Source: Leptolyngbya sp. BL0902 (GTDB lineage Bacteria; Cyanobacteriota; Cyanobacteriia; Phormidesmidales; Phormidesmidaceae). From it: a stretch of DNA of 64,000 nt. Of the stretch, positions 26,042-33,780 are shown in pieces; positions within the stretch are counted from its first letter, which is position 1; every line of letters starts with the position of its first letter. The notes beneath the pieces are model-generated. The model worked only from the letters and a program-made list of their open reading frames with translations. It ran no database searches and was not told the DNA's origin. The position numbers and the translations under genes are program-made. Location: the NCBI RefSeq assembly GCF_016403105.1, contig NZ_CP046156.1, positions 94,484 to 158,483 on the forward strand, in the 5' to 3' direction.

Positions 26042-26575
26042 TGCCTTCTTTCCATAACTTTGACATTTTTTGAAACGCGCACTACGAAAATAACAACCCA
26101 GGCCAACCATTGATCCAAAGTTCGTTAACTCCTACTTTTCTTATCTGCAAAAGGAGTTGAAATGAGCTTTAGAGTCTTAGGCGAGTTGCTATTCGATTAG
26201 AATTCCTAGACAATGCCCCGCATAGCCATAGTTTTAGATAGATTATCAGCCACTAGGGCAGCCTTCGCGATAGGATTCATCATCACTCGTCTCTATGTAG
26301 TACCTCAAGAACATCCGTAGGCTATCAATCAACCATGACGCAAACATGACAGGGGCATTAGCAGAGAGAGATAGGCAATCTCTGCAACCTCCCATCCAGA
26401 TTGCGTAGACACCCAAGCGTTTAGGATGGACTGGGTTGGACAATCGTTTGCTGACGCTAGACCTTGAGGTTAAGGGCCTACCTCTTTTCGCATGGCTAGG
26501 CGGCTGGAAGGTAGTCGATACTCGCTGTTAGCAAGGTATTCCGTAAAGCCTACTAGCCTTGAACCCTGCACTGGT
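26042..26575. other. long leader/promoter region of the RTX gene
   Basis: This region holds a diverged copy of the sequence upstream of the OB operon (26317-26430), including the direct repeat at 26335-26352. A 22-codon frame begins at ATG 26311 with no clear function. No other gene is seen. Confidence 0.45.
26335..26352 (-). promoter_or_regulatory. PHO-box-like direct repeat, RTX copy
   Basis: Minus strand CTGTCAT-GTTT-GCGTCAT, differing from the operon copy by one base, with the surrounding bases also related. It is a likely second target of the adjacent response regulator. Confidence 0.58.
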
Positions 26576-26836
26576 TTAGCCGTGAGATATCAGAGGACGA
26601 CGGCTCGGGCTAGGGAGACGCGCTGGCCTTGAGGAGCGCTCCCGGCCCACGTCAAGGCTTGCCGGATTCACCTCCACCACATACACGGGCATTCCATCTG
26701 TAACCCGGTAAAGGGTGAGGCAGGTGCAGACCCAGCCTTCAGCCCTGAGTTGGGCCGCGCTCTGGTCTCGCTGGGCGATAGCGCTTTCGCACTCATCCCA
26801 GGCGGTGGGCAGAAAAGCTTGATGGAGGGTCGGCAT
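26576..26836 (-). CDS. hypothetical 86-aa protein
   Basis: The middle (WVCTCLTLYRVTDGMPVYVVEV) reads as two strands with conserved-looking cysteines. The Arg/Ser/Pro-rich C-terminus may be disordered. No family is recognised. Confidence 0.45.
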   Translation of the reverse strand: MPTLHQAFLPTAWDECESAIAQRDQSAAQLRAEGWVCTCLTLYRVTDGMPVYVVEVNPASLDVGRERSSRPARLPSPSRRPLISHG

Positions 26837-26863
26837 AAGTCAACGGCCTGACTGACGTTGACC

Positions 26864-27109
26864 CTAGTGTAGGGGATGGGGGGACGGCCTGACTTGGCGC
26901 AACGCCCCCGCCACCTGCTTACCGTTGAGGTTGACCGTCAGGGCTTGAAGCAGGATAAGCGCGACCTGCTGAAGCTCTGCTTCCGTTAGGTTCGTCCAGT
27001 GAGCGTTAAAGTCAGCATCGCTAAAGGTTTCGAGGGTGGCCAGCAACTCAAATAGGGCCAGGTCAAGCGCTGGGGACAGGGGTTGGGTTTGACTGGAGGG
27101 GTGGGTCAT
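26864..27109 (-). CDS. hypothetical 81-aa helical protein
   Basis: This protein is Leu/Ala-rich and helical (LDLALFELLATLETFSDADF). ATG 27109 is preceded, 33 nt upstream, by a GCGATAGC hairpin with a full 4-bp stem. No family is recognised. Confidence 0.5.
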   Translation of the reverse strand: MTHPSSQTQPLSPALDLALFELLATLETFSDADFNAHWTNLTEAELQQVALILLQALTVNLNGKQVAGALRQVRPSPHPLH

Positions 27110-27141
27110 GGGTGAGATGGTAAAAGGACATCTCACCCTGG

Positions 27142-27149
27142 GCGATAGC
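27142..27149 (-). repeat. GCGATAGC hairpin element, copy 6
   Basis: GGGC-GATA-GCCC is a perfect 4-bp stem, followed on the minus strand by CAGGGTGAGA. It is the same motif as in the mobilisation operon, 10 kb away. Confidence 0.5.
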
Positions 27150-27169
27150 CCTGTTGATCTGAGCGTGAG

Positions 27170-27190
27170 GATGACGGTGACTTCGTCATC
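27170..27190. promoter_or_regulatory. inverted repeat upstream of parAB
   Basis: GATGACG and CGTCATC are separated by 7 nt. It lies between the divergent 26864 gene and the parAB operon, so it could be an operator for either. Confidence 0.5.
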
Positions 27191-27288
27191 GTTCTTATCG
27201 ACTTGAAGATGCTCTACACTCTCTTGGGAGTACTCTGGCCCAGCTTTTGTGACTGGGGTAGATTGACTTACCCGCAGGGGATAGCAAC

Positions 27289-27462
27289 ATGGCCGAAGGC
27301 TGGCGACATAGGATAAAAAAGCATCGCAATCGGGCCAAGCGCCAACGCCATCCGGTTGATAGCTGGCGACAAGCCCTCGGTATCAACCTAGGCCAAGGTT
27401 GGAGGCCCGCAGGTCAGGAGCCTCTGCTTTCAGTGGATATCCCCTCCAGCAAACAGAACTAA
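27289..27462 (+). CDS. small basic 57-aa protein upstream of parA
   Basis: ATG 27289 with AGGGG 9 nt upstream encodes MAEGWRHRIKKHRNRAKRQR and a Gly/Trp-containing remainder. It is strongly basic, so it may bind nucleic acid. It ends 45 nt before parA and may belong to the same transcript. No family is recognised. Confidence 0.4.
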   Translation: MAEGWRHRIKKHRNRAKRQRHPVDSWRQALGINLGQGWRPAGQEPLLSVDIPSSKQN

Positions 27463-27507
27463 AGATGACCGTTACAGCTTCGTTGAAGATGAGTTAGGAC
27501 AAAAGCC

Positions 27508-28227
27508 ATGGTGTATAAGATTGCAGTGAGTGGTCGGAAGGGCGGCGTAGGGAAAACAACCGTTGCTTGTGGGTTGGCCTCTGTGTTTGCAAGCCAAGGG
27601 CAACGGGTACTGGTCATTGACCTCGATCCCCAGTCCAATACGGCCTATGTATTAGGCACCGACCCTACAGCGGCAGGCACAGCCCAGTTGCTGTTAGGAC
27701 AATTCCCCATGCCCGTTGAAGCCCTGGAGAATTTGCATGTGCTTCCAGGCGGCCCTGATTTAACTAGTTACGGGGTTCAGTCCTCAGACCCTGAAGATTT
27801 AGCGGATGCGGTTGATGTATTGAACTACGACGTGATTCTCTTTGATTGCCCACCTGGGGTTGAGTACCTCGAACGTTTAGGATGGGTGGCCGCCGATACC
27901 ACGCTGGTCTGCACGAATGCTCATCCTTTGGCGGTGATGGGGGCCGGGCGAGTTATCAATGAACTGAATGCGCGACAGCAAAAAGGGCGACGAGGCTCCA
28001 AACGCTATGCCTTAATCCTCAGCATGATTGATTTACGTCGCTCCATGGATCAGTCTCTGGATGCACAACTGGCCTCGGCCTACCCAAACACTCAGCGCAT
28101 GGTCGTTCGCCAAGATACGACCTTGGCCTGGGCCAGTGCCGAACGGGTGCCGCTCATGGAGTATGACCATAAGTGCAAAGGAGCCGAGGATTTACAGAAA
28201 ATTGCGGAGTGGATCAAGAATGCCTAG
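27508..28227 (+). CDS. parA: ParA-family partition ATPase
   Basis: This 239-aa protein has the deviant Walker A KGGVGKTT (residues 11-18), the DLDPQSN switch (39-45) and FDCPPGVEY Walker B. It has no N-terminal DNA-binding extension, so it is a type Ib-like short ParA. It drives plasmid segregation with ParB. ParB starts inside its last codons (8-nt overlap). Confidence 0.92.
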   Translation: MVYKIAVSGRKGGVGKTTVACGLASVFASQGQRVLVIDLDPQSNTAYVLGTDPTAAGTAQLLLGQFPMPVEALENLHVLPGGPDLTSYGVQSSDPEDLADAVDVLNYDVILFDCPPGVEYLERLGWVAADTTLVCTNAHPLAVMGAGRVINELNARQQKGRRGSKRYALILSMIDLRRSMDQSLDAQLASAYPNTQRMVVRQDTTLAWASAERVPLMEYDHKCKGAEDLQKIAEWIKNA

Positions 28228-29032
28228 GAAACGTAGGGATGCAACGAATGTTTTCAGCAGTGCGGTAGATACGGCAGGCGCGATTCATCAACAGGATCAG
28301 TTAGCCGAAACCAAGGCACAACAAGATCGCGGTCGGCGCTCGCTCCTGGCGCTTAAACAAATCCGGCAGCGAGAAACCGATACTCGCCCACTTCGGCCCA
28401 ACCATGTCCAGGAGCTAGCCGAGTCCATTGCGGCCCTCGGACTCATTGAGCCATTGGTGATTGATAACCAAAACGTCCTACTGGCTGGGGGACACCGTTT
28501 AGCGGCCATCACCCATCTCAAAACCCATCAGCCGCAGCACTTTGCGGAGCACTTTGCCGATGACCTCGTGCCCGTCCGAATCATGCCCTTTGATGCGGGG
28601 GCTGATCCAGAAAAAGCTCTGCAAGTCGAGCTGGCAGAAAATGAAAAGCGGGTCAATTATTCCCGTGACCAGATTGAAAAACTGGCCAGTCGCCTACGAA
28701 GCCTAAATTATAAGGAGACCCGTGGTCGTCCTAAAAAAGGAGAAAAGGCACTGGGGCCAGCCCTCGCTGTTGCTATCGGGGTCTCAACTCGCTACGTTCG
28801 CAAAGTGCTTGGGGAAGAGAAGGCCGAATCCACCTCCAAAAATAGGAACTCAGATCCTATTTTTTGCCGTCGTCAGCTTCTCCGGAAAATGGAACGGGCT
28901 CTCCAGGAGCTAGAAGCTCTGAGGGAGACCCGTCAAGGCTATGAGGCTAACCAATCCTTAGACGAGCAGTTGCCCGAATGGCTGATACAGGTGCAAATGA
29001 GCTTAGAGGAACTCCAAGATATGGGAGGTTGA
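28220..29032 (+). CDS. parB: ParB-family partition protein
   Basis: This 270-aa protein has an N-terminal ParB/sulfiredoxin fold with IRQRETDTRPLRPNHVQELAESI, LIEPLVI and LLAGGHRLAA (the GxHRL box), a central basic helix-turn-helix region and a helical C-terminus for dimerisation. ATG 28220 overlaps the parA stop. Its own coding sequence holds a near-perfect 27-bp palindrome (28838-28864), and a decayed copy of the gene follows directly. Confidence 0.9.
   Translation: MPRKRRDATNVFSSAVDTAGAIHQQDQLAETKAQQDRGRRSLLALKQIRQRETDTRPLRPNHVQELAESIAALGLIEPLVIDNQNVLLAGGHRLAAITHLKTHQPQHFAEHFADDLVPVRIMPFDAGADPEKALQVELAENEKRVNYSRDQIEKLASRLRSLNYKETRGRPKKGEKALGPALAVAIGVSTRYVRKVLGEEKAESTSKNRNSDPIFCRRQLLRKMERALQELEALRETRQGYEANQSLDEQLPEWLIQVQMSLEELQDMGG
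28838..28864. promoter_or_regulatory. parS-like palindrome inside parB
   Basis: The arms share AAAAATAGGA and TCCTATTTTT around a 7-nt centre. The three innermost positions of the full 13-bp arm are only partly symmetric. It lies in codons for SKNRNSDPIF. Its repetition in perfect form 380 bp away supports a protein-binding site. Confidence 0.5.
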
Positions 29033-29039
29033 CCGACGC

Positions 29040-29365
29040 TCCTGGAACTGAGTTCGATACTGTAGTGGATACGGTAGAAGCGATTATGATGCCTGAGCCA
29101 TAAGGGACCCCGTGGCTAGCCTCAACAAGGTGAAAAGACCCTAGGCTAGCGGTCGCTAGCGGGCCGAGACCCGCCATATTCGTAAAGTCCCAGGGAAGAA
29201 AGGGCCGAAGCTACCTCCAAAAATAGGAACTGAGTTCCTATTTTTCGCCACCGATAGATCCTTAAAAAGATGGGACAAACCCTACAGAATGTAGACTGCA
29301 TGAGGGTAGCCAGTCGAGGCTATGAGGCCAACCAAACCTTAGACCAAATCCGAACTTTACTCTAA
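29040..29365 (+). pseudogene. decayed parB relic
   Basis: The DNA aligns to parB in two blocks. About 29048-29082 matches the N-terminal coding region (a VDT..AI pattern), and about 29095-29365 matches the C-terminal third, with shared GCCGAA...CCTCCAAAAATAGGAACT and a SRGYEANQTLD ending against ParB RQGYEANQSLD. The middle is missing and in-frame stops are present (for example TAG near 29141). It is a tandem duplication that has decayed. Confidence 0.75.
29219..29245. promoter_or_regulatory. perfect 27-bp palindrome in the parB relic (parS candidate)
   Basis: AAAAATAGGAACT and its exact reverse complement flank one G. The symmetry is better than in the parB copy although the surrounding sequence has decayed, as expected for a retained centromere-like ParB site. 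A bidirectional terminator is the alternative reading, since A- and T-runs flank the stem. Confidence 0.55.
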
Positions 29366-29641
29366 TTCACCCAAGGACGGATCCACTCCAGAGTGCCCAT
29401 CAAGGACATACCCTCGATAGCGACGGCGCTTGAGGATGTTCTGCATCAACCGCTGTCCATCTTCAAAGTCAGCACACAACGTTTCCCGCTGGCACCCCTT
29501 ACCCGTGCGGCGACCGCTCCACTTTCGTAGCAACACCCACTCACCAAAGAGATTCTGGCGTAGCGCACAGGCATAGATACAGTCGCCCCGTTGCCAAAAC
29601 CACTCTTGCCATTGGTCGGGGTCATAGTTCGGCTCGGTCAT
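29357..29641 (-). CDS. WGR-domain protein
   Basis: This 94-aa protein is essentially one WGR-like domain: WFWQRGDCIYACALRQNLFGEWVL, then RKWSGRRTGKG and a final KRRRYRGY. WGR domains bind DNA or nucleic-acid ends in PARP-type and bacterial proteins. ATG 29641 is preferred over GTG 29650; GGTGG/GGAGG precede it. It overlaps the 3' end of the parB relic on the other strand. Confidence 0.7.
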   Translation of the reverse strand: MTEPNYDPDQWQEWFWQRGDCIYACALRQNLFGEWVLLRKWSGRRTGKGCQRETLCADFEDGQRLMQNILKRRRYRGYVLDGHSGVDPSLGELE

Positions 29642-29758
29642 CGCCTCCACCGTCCTAATTCACAAGCCCTAAAGAACGTTACCGCTTGCGCTCCATCCTA
29701 AAGTGCCCCCACGAGATCCGAAGCCTGTGGAGTTTCCATGCAGTTGAGTCAGCGGGCC

Positions 29759-32700
29759 TTATCCCGCCAAATCTAGGGCTATCAGGTCAGTCAGGGGCAC
29801 GGTGCGAACCGTCTGCACGATGGGATTCTGGAGTTGAATCGTCGCGCTATCGCCTTCGGTGTCCAGCACCCGCCAAAGGCCAAGGGAACTGCCCCACCGA
29901 ACGTGCTGCCCGACCCACGAATCATCGGTTTTAGGGAGGTTCAAGGTGTCACAACCCCTCCATGTATGGTCATTAACCATCGGGGGTGTGTCAGAGGTTG
30001 AGGCTTGATGGTCGCTGCCGTTCCGCCGTTCGGCCCGACGGTTGAGGATGGCCAGGGCTTGAGCCTTAGCGTCGGGGTCAATCTGGTAGATGCGGATGCG
30101 TTTTGGGTGGCCTTGTCGGGTCTGCCGGGACGTGGTGGGCAGGCCCATCTGGTCAAGGAGTTGGCCGAGGATTTGCTGGGGCCGCATCTCTGGCTTGAGC
30201 GACACATTCAGCGCCGCTTTGACTTGGGGAGCCAGGGCCAGGGCTTGAGCCGCAAACTGAGCCAGGGTGTCATCGTCGCTCAACCATTCGTTAGGATTGT
30301 TTACCCACTCCTCTAGGCCCAGTCGCACCCTGACCTGTCGCCTGAGTTCTGCTGTGGAAATATCCCAGGGACACAGGCCGAGATGGTGTTGGGCCTGTCG
30401 CTCTACCGAACGCACCACGGCAGCGCTGGCGGTTTCGGGATACAAGAAGGCTTCAAGTTCGAGTAACTGGCCTCGATAGCGACCGTGATTGTCGAGCAGC
30501 ACCAGGTCAGCGGTGACGGCATCGAGGGGAATGGCATAGAACTCGGCGAGGTGCCATTTGTCTAGGGCCAGTCGTTCGTCGGTATCGAGGTGTTCGGCGG
30601 TCTCCAGGGCTTTGGCCTGGGTGGCAGTGAGGTTGACTGCCGATGCGGTGGCTCTGGCTTCAGAAGCCTTGATTTGGAGACGCGCTTCAGCCATCTGTCG
30701 TTTAGCCTCCTGGTGCGTGTCGAGTCGTTCAATCGTGACCTGGTGTCCTTCATGGATCAGCCGCACCTTCAGGGCTGAGCGCAGGGACAGCATTGAGCGG
30801 TTGCGCTGGGCTTCGAGGGTGGCCCAGAGGTGGACGTGGGGGTTGAGCCAGTCGTAGTCGGTGAGGTGATTGGTCAGGGCTCCCAGGCTGGCGGCGGTCA
30901 TCTGAGCAGTGGCGGTGGCTTTGTCCTGGAGTAGCTTCTTGAGTCGTATTGAGTTAGTCTCCCGACCGACCTTAGAAAAGTTACGACCACCCTTGGCACA
31001 CCACACGATACGGGGAACGGGTTGGCGCACTCGTGCCAGGGCTTGGCTCATGTCGGCATCGGTGCTGCTGGCTCCCCAAAACAGGCCGTAGACCTGGTCA
31101 AAGTGTTCGACTTCAATGGAGACTCCGGTGCCCATGCTGGGCGTAGCAATGACCACGGGATAGTCGGTGATGGTGGTATTAGGATCCATAATGACGGCTT
31201 TTTCTAGCTCACCGCTGCTGGTGTCGCTGTTGAGCAGCAGCACCTTCAGCCGAGCGGCTTCAAGGTCATTGATTAAGCGGTCGAGGCGCTTACTGCCTGC
31301 CTTAGAATCCGTGGCGATGAAGACCCGCTGTCCGGCCTGGACGGCTTCGAGGAGTCGAGCGGTAATGGCGCTGGCGTCTGGGGCTTCAATGAAGGTGACG
31401 GGCCAGGGTTCGACCTTGGCCTCATTGACCAAGAGCCAGAGGGTTGCCCCTTCCCCCCGCAGGTGGGCCAGGTAGTCGAGACAGGGTTTATCGAGGTCGG
31501 CATCGGCCACAATCACGCGCTTAGCCGCCTGCACCAGTTGGGTGAATCGGGCCAAGAGGACAGGCCGTGCGCCGTCTTTGTTGCAGGTAGAACTGGTGAG
31601 CAGGTGCCGCATCAACTGCACAAACTCATCGAGAATCAGGTCGCAGCCGCGAAACTTCTCCGGGTCAATGGCGAGTAAGGTGCCGTCCACACAACCGCCA
31701 ATACGGAGGGTGTAGCCGTCCCCATCTATGAACTCGCCCTTGAGTCGGTCGAGGTCGCCTCGATAGTTGACCCCTAGCCGTCGGCAGAGGTTACGCATCA
31801 GCACGATGCGGTGTCCGAGGGCGAGGGTGGTGTCTCCGTCTGCCACTAAATCAGCGATGAGGTTGGTTTTGCCCGTACCCTTCGCCGAACGCAGGGCAAT
31901 GATGCCTGTTTGGGGAAGGGATGCGGCATCGAGGGTATCGAGGTCACGGGTGTTGACCTGCATCGAGGGCAGCAGACTTCCCAAGGCATTATCGAGGGCC
32001 ACTTTGAGCCGCCATTCGTCGAGGCTAAGTGCCTGGTCGATAGCTCGGTGGAACGCCTTAGCGCCTGCGTTAGCGACCAGATCATCGAGACCTTTGCCCT
32101 GAGTCGCTGACCATGCCACCACCTGTACCACATAGCCTGCGGCGGCCAACAGCCCGCCAAATCGAAAGAGTGCGCCCGTCACCCGTCGCTTTGCCGTCGC
32201 TTTGGTGTCTTGGTCAAAGGCGAGGTAAACCGGGCGGCCTGGGGTAGCGATGACCTTCACATCCTCGACCAGTTCCGGGGGACAGGGATGGCCTAGGGCA
32301 TCTTTGACCCGATAGCCCGCATTGACCCCCACCAGGGCGATGGCCGCATAGCCCGCACTGAGGGCACAGCCTGCTTTTTTGGCCCCTTCAGTAATCAGGA
32401 TGGGAGCCTCTGGAATGGACAGCCACCAGGCCCAGAAGCCCTCATCCATGGCTTTGACGGCACTCAGTAAGCTCCTGGTGTCTCCGAGGGCTGTCCGCAT
32501 CCGTTGACGGTAGGCTTGACCATAGCCATGGCGCGTTGCAATCTTCAAGCCCACGCGCCAGGACACCTTCAGAAACAACGCCCGTGGCTTTTGGCCTTCG
32601 GGGGAACTGTACTTCTTAGCCTTACCTTTGTGGTCGAGGTCGGGAGTATCAGCCTTGAACTGGCCCCAGTCGAGGGGTGCCCAGTCGTTGAGGGGGTCAA

Positions 32701-32923
32701 GTCCTGAGACCCACCAACCGCCATTCACCGATTGCTCGTAGCGACGTAGCACCTGGTTCACTGGCCCGGTCACGTACTGCTGAGACCAGCCCCCAAAGCC
32801 TGCGAGCTTATCGCCCACCAGGCATTCGAGGACGGCCTCACCTGCAAGGCTGCTGACGTTAGCGGTAATCAGTTCAGGCCATACTTTGGATTGTTGCCAT
32901 TCATGGAGGTGTGCTGTTTTCAT
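29759..32923 (-). CDS. plasmid replication protein, CyRepA1-like (DUF3854 + helicase)
   Basis: This is a 1054-aa protein. The N-terminal half carries a DUF3854/TOPRIM-like region (ILITEGAKKAGCALSAGY; VYLAFDQDTK). The second half is a P-loop helicase with RSAKGTGKTN (Walker A) and LILDEF (Walker B). This architecture is that of cyanobacterial plasmid Rep proteins such as Slr7037 of pSYSA. It should initiate plasmid replication with primase- and helicase-like functions. ATG 32923 has GAGG 7 nt upstream. The 850-nt leader contains a predicted antisense RNA, matching the known RNA-based copy control of pSYSA. Confidence 0.85.
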   Translation of the reverse strand: MKTAHLHEWQQSKVWPELITANVSSLAGEAVLECLVGDKLAGFGGWSQQYVTGPVNQVLRRYEQSVNGGWWVSGLDPLNDWAPLDWGQFKADTPDLDHKGKAKKYSSPEGQKPRALFLKVSWRVGLKIATRHGYGQAYRQRMRTALGDTRSLLSAVKAMDEGFWAWWLSIPEAPILITEGAKKAGCALSAGYAAIALVGVNAGYRVKDALGHPCPPELVEDVKVIATPGRPVYLAFDQDTKATAKRRVTGALFRFGGLLAAAGYVVQVVAWSATQGKGLDDLVANAGAKAFHRAIDQALSLDEWRLKVALDNALGSLLPSMQVNTRDLDTLDAASLPQTGIIALRSAKGTGKTNLIADLVADGDTTLALGHRIVLMRNLCRRLGVNYRGDLDRLKGEFIDGDGYTLRIGGCVDGTLLAIDPEKFRGCDLILDEFVQLMRHLLTSSTCNKDGARPVLLARFTQLVQAAKRVIVADADLDKPCLDYLAHLRGEGATLWLLVNEAKVEPWPVTFIEAPDASAITARLLEAVQAGQRVFIATDSKAGSKRLDRLINDLEAARLKVLLLNSDTSSGELEKAVIMDPNTTITDYPVVIATPSMGTGVSIEVEHFDQVYGLFWGASSTDADMSQALARVRQPVPRIVWCAKGGRNFSKVGRETNSIRLKKLLQDKATATAQMTAASLGALTNHLTDYDWLNPHVHLWATLEAQRNRSMLSLRSALKVRLIHEGHQVTIERLDTHQEAKRQMAEARLQIKASEARATASAVNLTATQAKALETAEHLDTDERLALDKWHLAEFYAIPLDAVTADLVLLDNHGRYRGQLLELEAFLYPETASAAVVRSVERQAQHHLGLCPWDISTAELRRQVRVRLGLEEWVNNPNEWLSDDDTLAQFAAQALALAPQVKAALNVSLKPEMRPQQILGQLLDQMGLPTTSRQTRQGHPKRIRIYQIDPDAKAQALAILNRRAERRNGSDHQASTSDTPPMVNDHTWRGCDTLNLPKTDDSWVGQHVRWGSSLGLWRVLDTEGDSATIQLQNPIVQTVRTVPLTDLIALDLAG

Positions 32924-33409
32924 CGCACTACCTCAACGAATAGGGCGGCAATGGATAGCTCCATGGGAGAGGAGAGGTGGCCGAAGGCGAACAAACCATT
33001 CCTGGCGTGAAGTCCGACGTCAAACCGTGGAGAGAGACCAAAAAGAGTGTTCATGATGAGACTTGTGGGTCTAAGTTCGCGCCATGGTGGGCGGTTGTTC
33101 CCTCTATTCCCTCGGTGTCCCGCCAGTGCCGAGAGGATGAACCATGCATCGCCGCCATGCCCAGACGTTCCGGCGAGGACGGTGCGGTTACAAGAGAAGA
33201 GAGCCCCGCCGCTAATGGCCATGGCGCGGGTTGACAAACGTGGTGGAAATCAATGCGGGTAGCCATCCCCGGTCTGACGGAAGCCTCGTCCAGAAGATAG
33301 ATTTTTCTGGCCCGAAGGGAAGATTCAGAGGGGCGATAATCGGCCAAGGCATTGAAAACTCAGGGATTCCCCGATTTCAGAAGGTAGGCGCAACAAAACG
33401 GGCGCACTA

Positions 33410-33438
33410 TTGCGCTACTGATCTGAGTCAGCTATGAT
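33410..33438 (+). promoter_or_regulatory. sigma-70-type promoter for the antisense RNA
   Basis: TTGCGC (33410-33415), a 17-bp spacer, then TATGAT (33433-33438). This is the best promoter match seen in the rep region. Expected start is near 33445. Confidence 0.7.
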
Positions 33439-33444
33439 GATGGG

Positions 33445-33545
33445 GAATTGTTTAAACGAACGACTCCGGCACGTCCCTGTGGCGTGTTCTCAATAGGTCA
33501 GCAAGGCGATAGCGGTTTTCTTGTCACGGAAGAGCTATCGTTTTT
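33445..33545 (+). ncRNA. predicted antisense RNA to the rep leader
   Basis: This is about 100 nt between a good promoter and an intrinsic terminator, with no ORF. It is fully complementary to the 5' leader of the rep mRNA read from the other strand. An internal GGCACG/CGTGTT stem-loop presents a UCCCUGUGG loop suitable for kissing contacts. The likely role is plasmid copy-number control. Confidence 0.6.
33507..33545 (+). terminator. intrinsic terminator of the antisense RNA
   Basis: CGATAGC (33507-33513) pairs with GCTATCG (33534-33540), with an inner TTTTC/GGAAGA helix beyond a GG bulge, followed by TTTTT (33541-33545). There is no T-run on the minus strand, so it is directional. The left arm contains the GCGATAGC motif. 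Confidence 0.75.
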
Positions 33546-33573
33546 GCCTTTTAAAGGGTTCGTTCCAATCGGT

Positions 33574-33593
33574 TCACATCATTATCACCTCCT
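33574..33593 (-). promoter_or_regulatory. ideal Shine-Dalgarno with two-codon ORF
   Basis: On the minus strand AGGAGGTGAT, complementary to the 16S 3' end over ten bases, stands 5 nt before ATG ATG TGA. The encoded product would be Met-Met. Such start-stop minigenes trap ribosomes or act as leader regulators. It would be at the 5' end of the rep mRNA, upstream of the antisense target. Confidence 0.55.
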
Positions 33594-33780
33594 GTATTTG
33601 GCCTAGTTTACCGGATCGCTCCAAGGGATGCACCTCTGCCTAAGGGACGGAAGATCCTTGTGACGAAAGATAGAAGACAACGGCCAGCGCCATTATCACA
33701 TCCCCACCAGTATTGATCATCCAGGCCCGGTTGTGAATCGGACAGTGATGACTTGCAACAGGGCCGTCATAGCTGGTGGG

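Larger units (their letters stand above)
32924..33780. other. long rep leader region
   Basis: This is about 850 bp without a convincing protein gene. It contains, on the plus strand, a promoter, short RNA and terminator (33410-33545). On the minus strand it has a TAAACT -10-like box (33610-33605) just upstream of an ideal SD and a two-codon ORF. A minus-strand frame from ATG 33222 ends in an ATGA overlap with rep and could be a coupled leader polypeptide, but its sequence looks unconvincing. Confidence 0.55.

Noticed and set aside
32920..33222. about 100-codon minus-strand frame overlapping the rep start
   Set aside because: The ATGA overlap is suggestive, but the translation looks unlike a folded protein and no SD is present; kept only as a note in the leader region.
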